A DNA stretch of 64,000 nt, taken from NCBI GenBank assembly GCA_017562135.1, contig QEYB01001355.1:62001-126000 (forward strand), given 5' to 3'. Positions 12,201 to 21,996 of the stretch are shown piece after piece (the first letter of the stretch is position 1; the number at the start of each line of letters is the position of its first letter). The notes under the pieces are model-generated. The model was not told the DNA's origin, did no database searches, and worked only from the letters and a program-made list of their open reading frames with translations. The stretch comes from Dipylidium caninum. Taxonomy: Eukaryota; Platyhelminthes; Cestoda; Cyclophyllidea; Dipylidiidae. The translations under genes and the position numbers were made by a program.

Positions 12201-15200
12201 AAGGTGTTTTGCGTATACTATGGGAAGAATATGAGGAGAAAGTTGTTTCCTTTTGTAGAAAGCCGACCTTGCCGTGGCAATGCTGACAATAAACCTTGAA
12301 AGAGAGAGGGTCATCGATTTCACCACTCCGTTCATGAACCTAGGGATGAGTATTATCTTCAAGAAACCGGCGCAGAAAAAACCCGATCTGTTCTCCTTTC
12401 TACGTCCTCTTTCTCCCGCGGTAAGGTCTTACTCTTTTAAAGTGCCTTGCAAACTACCCCTTGGAAATTATTGCGAACAAACCCACCAATGTCGTGTCAC
12501 AACAGTATGTTCCGTAGCCTGCTCTGACTACACCAGTTGTTCTTTTTAAACACACACACACCCATAATGATGAGGAGTTACAGTGAATAGTCTGTAGACA
12601 TCCATTTCCCTCTCTTCAACATGACTGAGGACGTCAACCGTTAGAGTCATTATTCGTATTTTACCGACATCTTAAGACGTCCAAAGAGTGCCTGTGATGC
12701 CTCATTTGTTTCACTGACTTCCTGTGATAGGCTAAATTGTCAATGACCATATTATGACGAGTTAGTTGAGGAATAAAAACCCCCTTCTCTGATATGGAGA
12801 CACCCTTCATGATTTGAGGAAAAGTGGAGGTTACTTAGACAAAAACGTTCGATCGCAGTTGGAGGTTGATAACACGAGGTTGCAACCCTGCAGTGGGTGA
12901 TCACCTCACTCTCCCCAGAAGGGTGACCCGGACATCAGCTGGGAAGACCGAGCCACGTGACCACTGAGTCTCAGGCCCTAGCCAATCAACCCTGGTGGGG
13001 ACCACGATGAGGAGCCCGAGTCTGTAACTGCTATCCTCGACCAAAGAACTCAAAAAGGTCACAAGTACGTGCTGGGGAACAGCTTTTAGCCGAAACAGAT
13101 GCCCAGAACGAGGGCATTCGCTCCACTTAGTTCCCCTGGCCAGAGAGTCATTGTTACTCCCGCCACCACTACACCAACGGCGTTAAATAATTGATATGTC
13201 CTACAGAGAAACGTCGCCCCTAACATTTTCACGACCACATCCTTCCCGTGTGGCTCAAGCCGTTTTGAGACATTGGGGTAGGGGGACCGTGTTCAGAAAG
13301 ACAGTGTGCTTCGGTCTTTAAGTGACAGGTCAATTCCACAACCCCTGTTGGTTTCGTGATCATCCTACGGGTGCCTTCTATTTGTTACCTTTGCATTTTC
13401 CGTTTTGGGCGAAACTGGTGACAGTATGTCGTTTTGCCCACTTCCCAGGTGTGGGGTTACGTGCTCATAGCCTATGTGGGAGCCAGTATGACCCTCTTCT
13501 TCGTGGCTCGTTTCAGTCCGTACGAATGGCACAATCCCCACCCGTGCAACACCGAGTCAGATATTCTTGAAAACAACTTCAACATGCTCAACAGCCTCTG
13601 GTTCACAATTGGCTGCTTGATGCAGAAAGGTGGGTAGGTTTGTCAATAATCGAATGAAAAATATTGGGGACAAGTGATTTTTTTTACTATCACTGACAAA
13701 AGATATTTTGTGGATGTAAAAACCGTAAGTCGCGCAGATCCAATTGGCTTTGACCCGATTTTTTTCTTAATAAGATAAAATGTGAATGTATCTACCGTTT
13801 GCTAAATAGGCCGAGGCTGGAATGTTTCACAGTGACCTGTCGCTAAAACCGAAATTAACATTATATGACCCTGATTTGACAGTGCTGCTCATGCATCATA
13901 ACCTTTTAAATGCTTCTTTTGCCCGACAGATTGCGAGGGAGATTGGAGTTTAGGCCACTTTTTCTCTTTTTTTGTGAATGATCGTCCCTAAATATTCTGC
14001 CTGCCTTATTCAAGCGTAACCGTTGAATTTGTGACGATAAATTAAGCGTGACGTGGTGAAAGTTCTTACACTTTGCAGGTTCGGACATTATGCCGAAAGC
14101 AACTTCCACGCGGATAATCGCGGGATTTTGGGGCTTCTTTACCCTCATAATTATTTCTTCCTACACTGCCAACTTGGCCGCTTTCCTCACTGTGGAAAGA
14201 ATGCAAGTACCCATTGAAGATGTCAAAGATCTGGCCAAACAGACAAAAATTAAGTATGGGACTCGTGGAGGTGGATCATCGGCAGATTTCTTCGCTGTAT
14301 GCCTCCCCTTTTTCTTACAGTTGACACCTTTATTGCGTGGCAAACTTTTTATCCTTTTTTTCAACTCTAAATCCGCGCGAGGATTTTGAGTGGCCTGCTT
14401 TCACGGGATACTTTTTGTTTCTCTGGCCGTTTGATGTTTACTTCTAACTTACATTCTAATTGGTGCGCACTTTTCATTGGCTCATAAAGAACCAATCATC
14501 TTCGTCCAAGATGCGGAGTTTATTTTGGCCATGCTATAATCCTACATCCATTCTATTTATTAGAATATGAGGATTTCTAGTCAGCAATGAAAGCTGCCCA
14601 AACTCTCATACAGCGTTGCTATCAATTTTCCGGTTGTTTAACTTTCTGTCCGCCTAGTCGCAGTTCTGCGACCACGACGATATGCAGTGACCACTTGGCC
14701 AGTACGCAATCAAAGTCGGTTATATCGAAACCTCTAATTCATAATTTTCTAACCCTCGCCATGTGTAACGCATACTTCTGAGAATATGAAAGGAAGCCCT
14801 TTCTAAGTAGCATTATGTAAATTTCAGAAGTCCAACCAATCCATATACCAACGGATGTGGCAGTTTATGTCAAGCAACAAGGGCGTGATGATAAACAACG
14901 CGACAGAGGCGATTGCCCGGGTAAAACGAGGCGGCTACGCGTACATCCTCGAGTCCACCATGAATGAGTACTTCACGCAACGCAACTGCGACCTCATCCA
15001 AATCGGCGACAACCTCGACTCCAAGGGCTACGGCATTGGTTTCCCTCAAGGTCCGTCCTCATTCCTTCCTCGGCATAATTCCTGATCTTTGCATTGGAAA
15101 GATTTGGGATTGACTAAAGCTGTAAATGTGAATAGGTAATGGAGTTGAAAAAATGCGTAGCCACAGAAGGAATATGACTTTGAGCGGAAAGAATACTTAA

Positions 15201-18200
15201 CCTTCATCATTATCGAAAGATGTGAAGTTCGGGCGAGCTTAATTTTGGGATAACTTGGATTACAGATTAGAAAGAAAAAGGTGTTACTGCCTACTAAGTA
15301 TTTCAGCCCTATTAGAAAAGGAATGTGGTGGGAGAAAGGTTTAGCTATTAAATTGAAGCCATTTTGGAGCCAATACTTTACCAAAAAAGAGAAATTTGGC
15401 GCTTCGCTTCATGCCGCCTTTTTCAACTTGAGGAGTCTCATGTCTACAGGGTCGAAATATCGCGACGAGTTCTCCGAGGTGATTCTGCAACTTCAGGAGT
15501 CACAAGCGCTGGAGCAAATTCGACGCTATTGGTGGCGCAATTTTAGCATCACTGAGCCGTGTGAGAGTCAGGTGTCTAAGAGCACCAACGCCAATTCCCT
15601 CGGCCACGAGCAGATTGGCGGGTGCTTCGTCATGTGCTTGATCGGATTGGGCGCCTCAATTCTGATCAGCCTCCAGGAGTTTCTCTACAAGGCCTACCAC
15701 CGATCAAAAGTCACGAAGGTGAGTTCACTGAATGACTGGAGGTAAACTCCCACGACAATTTGGGAACCATTCTTTCATGAGGGTCCTACACCTTCGCAGT
15801 TGTAGTTTCCTCCAAAAGAGGGCAAGAGAAGAGCAGGGATGGTTAGGAAAAAAGTAAACTGAGGTGGACTTGAAGAGGCGTGTAGATAATCGGTGATGAT
15901 GCGAGGGGATGCTCTCTTTGCCCCCGAGTGCTGGCGGACCCTCCGGCCGCCTTTCAGTGAGTACAGGACTAAGTACGCAGCAACGTTGGTAGTGAAGAGC
16001 AGTGCGGTCAAAATAAAGGAATATTCCATGCCTCAGCGGGATAGCGGCGTGGAGTACGTCCACGTTGACAATGGCTCATTCCTATCCTTCTGCAACATAG
16101 GAGAAATTCCGTGATATTTCCAGAGCATCGCGATATTCATCTAAGCTGGGAAATCTGCTTCCTCTTTTCCTCTAATCTGTGTTATGCTGGTGCTACAACA
16201 TGAAATGACGCCATCACGGCTATGCTTGGCGTAGGGCGTCATTCTCAGCAAGCCTCGTCCTCGATGGTCCTATTCGGATGTGAAGATTTTTCTCGACACC
16301 GCTGAAAATACGTGTTTGTCGAAGTGCACGTGGAAAGAAGGAAGCACTGTCCACCGTGTGGAATTGTTCCTACTTCTTAGCTTAGAGGGACCGTTGCAAA
16401 GTAGACAGAAGCTCGTTTAATCGCGTGATAAGGCGGAGAGTCGGTCTCGAAGGTGGAGACTGTGCAAATCTCAAGTCTCTCTTAATCCGCGGCTCCAGCC
16501 CAGTGAAATAGTGATCTATGACGTAAAGTTGGCAGTATTCCCTTGGTTACGTGGCGCTTCCTTAGCCCGCTCTTATTCATCCCAACAGAGCGGCGGGCCA
16601 CCTTGGCAGCTGGGCAACACGCCCGTGCACTAGTCGAAGGGTCGTAACAACAGCATCTGAGGACTTGAGTGGTCTGATGTTTCCTCTGTTTGCGCTTACC
16701 AAGGGGATCCGTCACCCCAGTAATCTCCAGACACTCACGTCATTTCTGTAGATCTTAGAAAAACGTTTCGAACTAATAAACGAGCAAGCAGTTACCTCAT
16801 ATCTTTAGAAGAGTCCAATCAGGCGGCTTCTTCTTTACCACACAGGGCCTAATAGTTCACACTCAATCGCCCTCTTTTCCCCTCTTCACCCACCAGTTTT
16901 TTTGCCCTGGTGATTAATTTGTTTGATCCTTTTTGGCCTTCGGTGGGAGAACATGGTTTCGTTCGGCATCTCCACTTAACCTGAGGAGAATTAACGCACG
17001 TGAGCACGGTCTTTGAGCCGTCAGTCGGTCCCCTCGCACCAAATGCGCCTCCATTTTCGTGTACTTTGACATCCAGTTGGGGGAGGAGCATGTTCGGGCG
17101 GCAAGCAAAAGAAGTGGAGGCAGTTAGGGAACGTATGATATTTGGAAGTGTGGCAGCAGATGACGCTAACAGGCGTGCCAGACGGAGAGGGGAATACCGC
17201 CCAAGCCGAAGGCGAGTTAATCGCCTCTAACAGGTAGAATCAGCAAGGAAGGAATTTGAAACCTTTTCTATTTGTGGTGCTGCATTGTATTTCCTTGCCC
17301 CTCCCCTCTTCCCCCCCCCCATTTCCTTGACAAGAGAGATCATGTCAAAATTTGGGAGAGAAAAAGAGAGATTGACAACCCCACGTAGGTTGAGACAAAC
17401 ATCGTAGCATCAGACCGTTGCCCCGACTGCTGAGGATCCCATTTTATGTGCCACTAGGAAGTTTTACGCCACATCCTCGTGTTGAGTGAAAACTTTGAGG
17501 ACGCTCTGGAAGGACAAATGGCATTACTTGACCTTTCCATGGACGGAATCTTTGGAGAGTCTTAAAGTGACTTCTTTCTCCAAGGTAGAACGTGTAGATT
17601 CTGTTCGCTTCCCCCATGATAACAACAAATTTTTCTTCGGTGATGTCTGAATTCTGTGCCCCTGGGCTACCTTTGAGGTCACTGACCTCGGCCCCCGAAG
17701 CTGCGTTCCGAACTCTCCTGAAGGCGTCGTTAATCTCAGGTGGATGAGTGAAATGGAATAGTCGAACGTCGATAGATTGGGCGACTGCTTCCATTACAGG
17801 ACGCTACTTCTACGACAGACAGACGGACGGGCGGACGGTCATTAAAACGCTTTTCACGGTGCCACTTGGTCCATTGCATTTGAAGGCTTCTCCCATGTGT
17901 TTTTTTTAATTCTCACGACTCACTTTGAGGCTTCCATTAATTCAAATCTTAAATTGTGGCAGATTTTACATCATTTTTAATTTGTGACCCTTCCTCGGTC
18001 CGGCCTTCAGCGGTCTTTCTGCGAGGAGTCAGCCCGCGAATTTCGCTTCTCCATGGCCTGCTCCAGCACCCGCGATTTCGGCGCGGAGTCGGCGCTGGCG
18101 CTGCCGCCACCCCCGTCGCGATGCGACCTCTCCTCCAAGGAGTGCCGAATGGCGGCCCTGGCCTACGCGCCCTGTCTCCCGGCCGCCGATCGTCTGCTGC

Positions 18201-21200
18201 CCTCGGCCAACCCGGAGGCGGACGAAGGTGAGCGCCCCAACCTCGGCGTCCGAAGGCCCTCCGTTCTCGACGTAATGCGAATCCAACGAAAACCGTCATT
18301 CACGGCCATTCCGTCAGATTCAAATGCGGCGGTTAATGATGCTCCAAACAGCACAGGTAAAGTGGTCTCGAGTGGCCTCCCCCTTGGTACAAATTATTTA
18401 TGTTGACGAGTCAAAGGTGATGGGCCTAATGCCACGCAGGGCGGGCGATGGGCGGTATTTAGTGTTGGCCGTGGTGACTGATTGGAGGAACTCGACTTTC
18501 TCCTCACGAAGCCACCGCCACTGGGGCATCGACTGACGTAGCCTCCGCAAGGTGGCGTCACCGCGAATGAGGGCAACCGATGCCTCCAAGTGCAACGTCC
18601 CTTTTCGTCCGTGGAATACGGGCGGACGCCATGGGCGTTGACCTTATTATCCAATTAACGTAGCAAAACGAATCAGAGACGAGGAGAAGGAGGAGGGGCC
18701 ACCTGCCCTGAGAGGATTTCAACTCGTCGCTACGCGGGCAATTTCGATGGAAAGGTCGCTGTTGCCGTGACGCTTTGAATATGAAATGGACGAACGACAG
18801 AATCGTTGGAGAGGCGCGTAATTTCCTTGTTCAACCGAAGAATGACCCGCCTCCCTTCAAGGCCGTCGCGATAACAATTACGAGGACGCTTCAACAAAAT
18901 AATTCAGGCCTTTCTGCTGAGAATCTCCACGTAAGCCGCCGGTGGGAACCTTGGCCCCAACCGCCCTTTGACCATCGAATGCTCCTCCGGCTGCTGCAGC
19001 AGTCGCCCTGCGTGACGCGGTTGTTGTGCTATTTTTGAGGGGGGCACGCAGATCCCCACGGCTATTTCTTCCGGCCGATGTTCCTTCAGTCCGCGAATTT
19101 TTCGATAACAGACGCGGCCACGAGTGGTACAGCCTCCTTGGCGAATTAAAAAGTCTTCCCCTTTAAGTGTTTCGACGCTAATTGCAGTCGGTGGTGGGAT
19201 CACTGGCCGATGCTATGGGGGGGAGGGAGGGGGGGGGCATGAATTACAGGGTTTGTGATCGGAAGAGACCGGTTTAACTCCTTCCTCCCGCGGTGCACCG
19301 CCTGAATGTGCTACTTCGTTCGCGTGGCCGGGCCTAAGCGCCCGATTCTTGCCTCCAGAGGTGCCATGTTGCGTATGAACGCGGGTTCAGTCTCGACACT
19401 CGGCGCTTCTGGCAGGGGGACCAGAGGAAGCTGATGACTAAGCCTGATGGGGAGAAGGCGACGGGAAGGGGACTCATTTTCCTTCCTCTCCGTTTTCGCT
19501 CTGATTTTGGTCAGTTTACTTGACACAGTTGGTCGCAGTATGTCCTCATGACATTCACAGGTGATACTGCTCCTCTTCCAAAGACATACTAATGTAATTA
19601 AAAACATTTCTCACTTCCAGATTTAATTTTTGAGCTACAATATCACTAAAGAATTTACACAGTCCAAAATCACTGAGAGAAAGTTCCATTCCCCGGCGAG
19701 GCAATGACAGGTGCTGAGTAGCCTCGCCAGAAGACCTTGAGAGAAGGCTATCAAGCCCGCCTCGTCCACCCCTCGGCGCCCCGTGAGCACCTTTTGCGTT
19801 TTAACGCACCAAATCGTCAAGGTAACCTCAGGTAGCTTTAGTAGTCTTTATGGGACTTGATGATTTCACCATTGGCGAGGTTGTCCGTCGACTCCTCCGA
19901 CAGTGGCCGAGCAAGACGGTCGGGATTGACGATTGCCGTTGGGGAAGGAACCACGCGGAGACTGGGGTCCATGCTCACACGGACGGTGGAACCGGCGTGT
20001 TGCCCCACGCGCCATTCATGATTATTTTGCAGTTGGGTGGCTGAAAAGGCGACTCCTCAAGCGATTGTCCTCAGCCTCTCTCGGCACTCCGCCGGCATAA
20101 CTGCCACCCCCCGCCTTTCTTTGACGGTTTTCCCCTTCCAAGTGAGGACCTCCTCACTTTTAGGCATTCACAGTCGAGTTCTTTCCTAGCTGCCTCGGTG
20201 CCTGAGGCAGGGGGGCTCCGCTCGCCTCATCCACTGGCTCCACTCGCTCTCGCCGCCGGTCTGTGGCGAAGGGCCTTGTCAGAGACAAATCCTCCCGGCG
20301 GAGACTGGCTCTCTATGCCCATTCATCCAGTTACGAATTTCCCATTCTTTCTCTTAACCATCGCGTATTCAGAAGGAGTTCTTATGCATCCGTCTGATTT
20401 GACATTTCCACTATTCCTTAGTGCGTCACTTTCGCAGGATTCCAAGCTGAGCCACATTCTCATTGTGCATCTGTTTGATTATTTTCCCACTTAAATTCAA
20501 TTTTTCGCAATGTAAAACCGTGGCAGAGATGGGTAGCTTTTTGTTTAAGTTCGCCAGACAATCGGTGGATATTGCCATCGTCACGCGAGGCGACGAGCAC
20601 CCTGCCCGACACTTTTATCCGGCCTGGGTCCGTTTTGTCGCCATGCCAACACTGCCCCACCAGACGTCCTTTCGACAGCCTTCTTTGCTAACCATAATTC
20701 AGCATTGTTGGGGCCTTTGTCTGAATCTCTGTTGTCCTAACACTCTTCATTTTGCACTTGTTGGTAGAAAGGAGAGGCATTTCCTTATGTGATAGGATTT
20801 TAAATTGTAAAAGAGGGTGTTTGGGCGACCCCATTTGATGGGCCAATAAAAATGAGCTCGAGGCAGACCTCCCTCCCCATTGGCTCCCGGGTTGGGAACA
20901 TCCGCCCATTTCACTCATCGACCAACCGTCCTCTTGACTGATGTGAATAATTTTACTCTCCACATAAGACACTGTGTTGGTATGGCGCTTAAATATGAAA
21001 CTTGAAACTACCAACAGCTGCTTTTTGACATCCGAGGGATTACGTCAAATCGGAGTTGGAGGGACCGTTTTATCCGCCTTTGCCCCCGCTGTGGCTTGTA
21101 TACGGACTTGTTAAAGGTAAATGGAAAGGTCTTTACTCTTGGAAAATATGGCCCCATTAGACGTTTTAAACTTAGATATCCCTATTGACATAGAGAGAAT

Positions 21201-21871
21201 GTGGACGAGAGTGAACTAGGCGATCAGTTTGGTCGGAGCAACGAGAGTGAAGCTTAACCTTTCTACAGAAATCACCACTGATGTCTGGCTGAAAAGTGCG
21301 TGTGTCTGGAATGGAATGTCTTCTAAAAAGTACATTTCTTTGGGGAAAAGATTCTAATCTATGGATTAGCGCAAAATCGGCTGGCCTTCCAGCGGACCCG
21401 AGCCGCAATTACACACATACTGTAATTTTCCTTCATTTCAGGACCTCTAACAGTCCCCGCCCTCTTAAATGAAATATCAAATCTGCCTCCAAACATCTCT
21501 AAAATGCGTAGAATGAAGTAGTACTGCCGCCGCCGCCACAAGTTCTTAGAAGTTGGGAAAACCATTTCCACAAAGTTGCCAGTTAGTTGGCGCCAGTAAA
21601 GGCGTATTCGGACTAAGATAATGTCCAATTTTCATTTTCTGCAGAGTCAACACATCGGCCAGAGGATTCTATGGCAATGCAAAATCTCGGCGGTTCACAG
21701 TGTCCCCCGAGCTGCGAGAGACCCCCTCCGCTGCCGAGTAAACTGCGTCTATTCGGTGCGTCGGCCCACCGACTGGCGGGTCAGGAGGCGGACAACCCCC
21801 TCTCCTACCCGCCCGACCTCGGCTACTTCGGCAGTCAGAACGACTTTCGGGTGCAGAAGTTCTCGTGTTGA
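3184..21871 (+). CDS. Kainate-type ionotropic glutamate receptor subunit, copy A (17 exons, 1046 aa)
   Basis: Predicted glutamate-gated cation channel subunit of the plasma membrane. Exons: 3184-3262, 3484-3654, 5838-6101, 7212-7387, 7478-7531, 8903-9067, 9498-9656, 9852-9965, 11570-11683, 11930-12148, 12259-12420, 13449-13629, 14079-14296, 14828-15050, 15450-15718, 18011-18356, 21645-21871. All junctions are GT-AG, and the joined length is 3141 nt with one stop. Domains: signal peptide about 1-20, amino-terminal domain to about 394, ligand-binding S1 395-559, M1 about 562-582, pore loop with MQKG at 617-620, M3 with [10 protein letters not shown] at 647-656, S2, M4 about 823-845, cytoplasmic tail 857-1046. 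The tail begins RSFC, followed by EFRFSM, which matches vertebrate GluK2 just after M4; with TQRNC, DSKGYG and GSKYRDEF in S2 this points to the kainate group rather than AMPA or NMDA. The start is the first ATG of a hydrophobic leader in frame with exon 2. Its tandem paralogue lies at 25063-41942. Confidence 0.93.
3484..9965 (+). CDS. GluK-A exons 2-8: amino-terminal (LIVBP-like) domain
   Basis: Seven exons build the extracellular assembly domain. Recognisable elements are GVILEG at its start, the VAIICPD strand in exon 3, SRFVVDIP in exon 4, and [14 protein letters not shown] in exon 6. Each exon has a counterpart in copy B with the same phase; exons 2, 4, 5 and 8 are the same length. Exon 6 here lacks the long acidic insert of copy B (55 versus 89 codons), and exon 3 lacks 12 codons. 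The exon 2 donor is GTTCGT in both copies, a weak but conserved site. Confidence 0.88.
3655..5837. other. GluK-A intron 2
   Basis: A 2.2-kb intron, GC-rich in places, with open frames on both strands but no protein family recognised. Confidence 0.6.
6102..7211. other. GluK-A intron 3 with clustered ATTGG motifs
   Basis: An AT-rich 1.1-kb intron without coding signals. Three ATTGG (inverted CCAAT) motifs lie close together at 6703-6707, 6737-6741 and 6761-6765. Confidence 0.6.
7532..8902. other. GluK-A intron 5
   Basis: A 1.4-kb intron with a CTC repeat near 7798-7818. Nothing coding is recognised. Intron 6 (9068-9497, 430 nt) is also featureless. Confidence 0.6.
9966..11569. other. GluK-A intron 8
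   Basis: An AT-rich 1.6-kb intron with no ORF or repeat recognised. The matching intron in copy B is only 357 nt. Confidence 0.6.
11570..12420 (+). CDS. GluK-A exons 9-11: ligand-binding lobe S1
   Basis: Encodes residues 395-559: YGYWN, LRVTTIE, FMMYKG, the [10 protein letters not shown] segment, [16 protein letters not shown], then exon 11 with [10 protein letters not shown] and [12 protein letters not shown]. Arg520 aligns with the conserved agonist carboxylate-binding arginine of AMPA and kainate receptors. The usual proline of the A-P-L-T/A motif is Met513. Exon sizes (114, 219 and 162 nt) match copy B exactly. Confidence 0.92.
12421..13448. other. GluK-A intron 11 with an internal GC-richer island
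   Basis: A 1.0-kb intron. It begins AT-rich with an AC dinucleotide run near 12549; at about 12860-13150 the composition becomes GC-richer and non-repetitive, as might be left by an inserted element. No coding frame was found. Introns 12 (13630-14078), 13 (14297-14827) and 14 (15051-15449) are AT-rich and featureless. Confidence 0.45.
13449..14296 (+). CDS. GluK-A exons 12-13: M1, pore loop and M3 gate
   Basis: Exon 12 carries M1 ([11 protein letters not shown]...[11 protein letters not shown]) and the re-entrant loop [13 protein letters not shown]. Exon 13 continues [13 protein letters not shown] and holds the M3 gate with [10 protein letters not shown]. The Q/R position is Gln618, followed by Lys619 where copy B and most kainate subunits have Gln. 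The splice phase (AAA G / GT TCG) confirms the Lys-Gly-Ser-Asp reading across the intron. Confidence 0.93.
14828..15050 (+). CDS. GluK-A exon 14: S2 lobe, near-identical to copy B
   Basis: Encodes [16 protein letters not shown] through [11 protein letters not shown], part of the second ligand-binding lobe. Glu734 in YILES aligns with the conserved glutamate that contacts the agonist amino group. Bases 14879-15039 differ from 38376-38536 of copy B at only three positions by direct comparison, although neighbouring exons are clearly diverged. Confidence 0.95.
15450..15718 (+). CDS. GluK-A exon 15: end of S2 and M4
   Basis: Begins with GSKYRDEF and VILQLQE, typical kainate S2 sequence, passes through YWWRNF and a cysteine, and ends with the M4 helix ([16 protein letters not shown]) followed by LYKAYHRSK. 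It ends in phase 0 at GTGAGT. Confidence 0.92.
15775..16029 (-). CDS. Possible nested antisense ORF, 84 aa, one hydrophobic segment
   Basis: On the minus strand an ATG at 16029, with an in-frame stop two codons upstream, opens an 84-codon frame. Residues 4-24 are strongly hydrophobic ([20 protein letters not shown]) and are followed by a basic segment, like a small membrane protein. No family was recognised. It may be a chance ORF, since no promoter or splice evidence supports it. Confidence 0.22.
   Translation of the reverse strand: MEYSFILTALLFTTNVAAYLVLYSLKGGRRVRQHSGAKRASPRIITDYLHASSSPPQFTFFLTIPALLLPSFGGNYNCEGVGPS
17444..17794 (-). CDS. Possible nested antisense ORF, 116 aa
   Basis: An ATG-initiated 116-codon minus-strand frame in the same intron. 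The sequence is of mixed composition (for example [19 protein letters not shown]) rather than low complexity, but no domain was recognised. A second reading frame overlaps with similar openness, so even the frame is uncertain. Confidence 0.2.
   Translation of the reverse strand: MEAVAQSIDVRLFHFTHPPEINDAFRRVRNAASGAEVSDLKGSPGAQNSDITEEKFVVIMGEANRIYTFYLGERSHFKTLQRFRPWKGQVMPFVLPERPQSFHSTRGCGVKLPSGT
18011..21871 (+). CDS. GluK-A exons 16-17: cytoplasmic tail
   Basis: Exon 16 (18011-18356) starts RSFCEE...EFRFSM and contains [11 protein letters not shown], a proline run and [16 protein letters not shown], all shared with copy B. Exon 17 (21645-21871) is proline-rich and ends VQKFSC before TGA; copy B ends MKKFTC. 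The 3288-nt intron between them is far larger than the 349-nt counterpart in copy B. Confidence 0.88.
18357..21644. other. GluK-A intron 16
   Basis: A 3.3-kb intron. A poly-G-rich tract lies near 19217-19237 and an ATTGG motif near 20878. No coding sequence is recognised. Confidence 0.6.
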
Positions 21872-21990
21872 TCTCAACAACCTCGTTCACCTATTTGTTA
21901 ATTTTTTCTTGTGTCTTGACACGCCTTCGTCCACCTGTTTGTGTCCACCCGTCCACTCATCCCGTCTGTGTTCGCTCACTTATGTGGTCC

Positions 21991-21996
21991 AATAAA
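21991..21996 (+). terminator. Poly(A) signal AATAAA for GluK-A
   Basis: A canonical AATAAA 120 nt after the receptor stop codon at 21871, the first such hexamer downstream. Confidence 0.7.

Larger units (their letters stand above)
15719..18010. other. GluK-A intron 15, expanded, with antisense ORFs
   Basis: A 2292-nt intron whose counterpart in copy B is 104 nt, so about 2.2 kb was gained in A or lost in B. The minus strand holds several open frames starting with ATG, listed separately. No identity could be assigned. Confidence 0.6.

Noticed and set aside
12860..13150. Possible tRNA or SINE-like element
   Set aside because: No A-box and B-box pair, cloverleaf or poly-A tail could be traced; left only as a compositional island.
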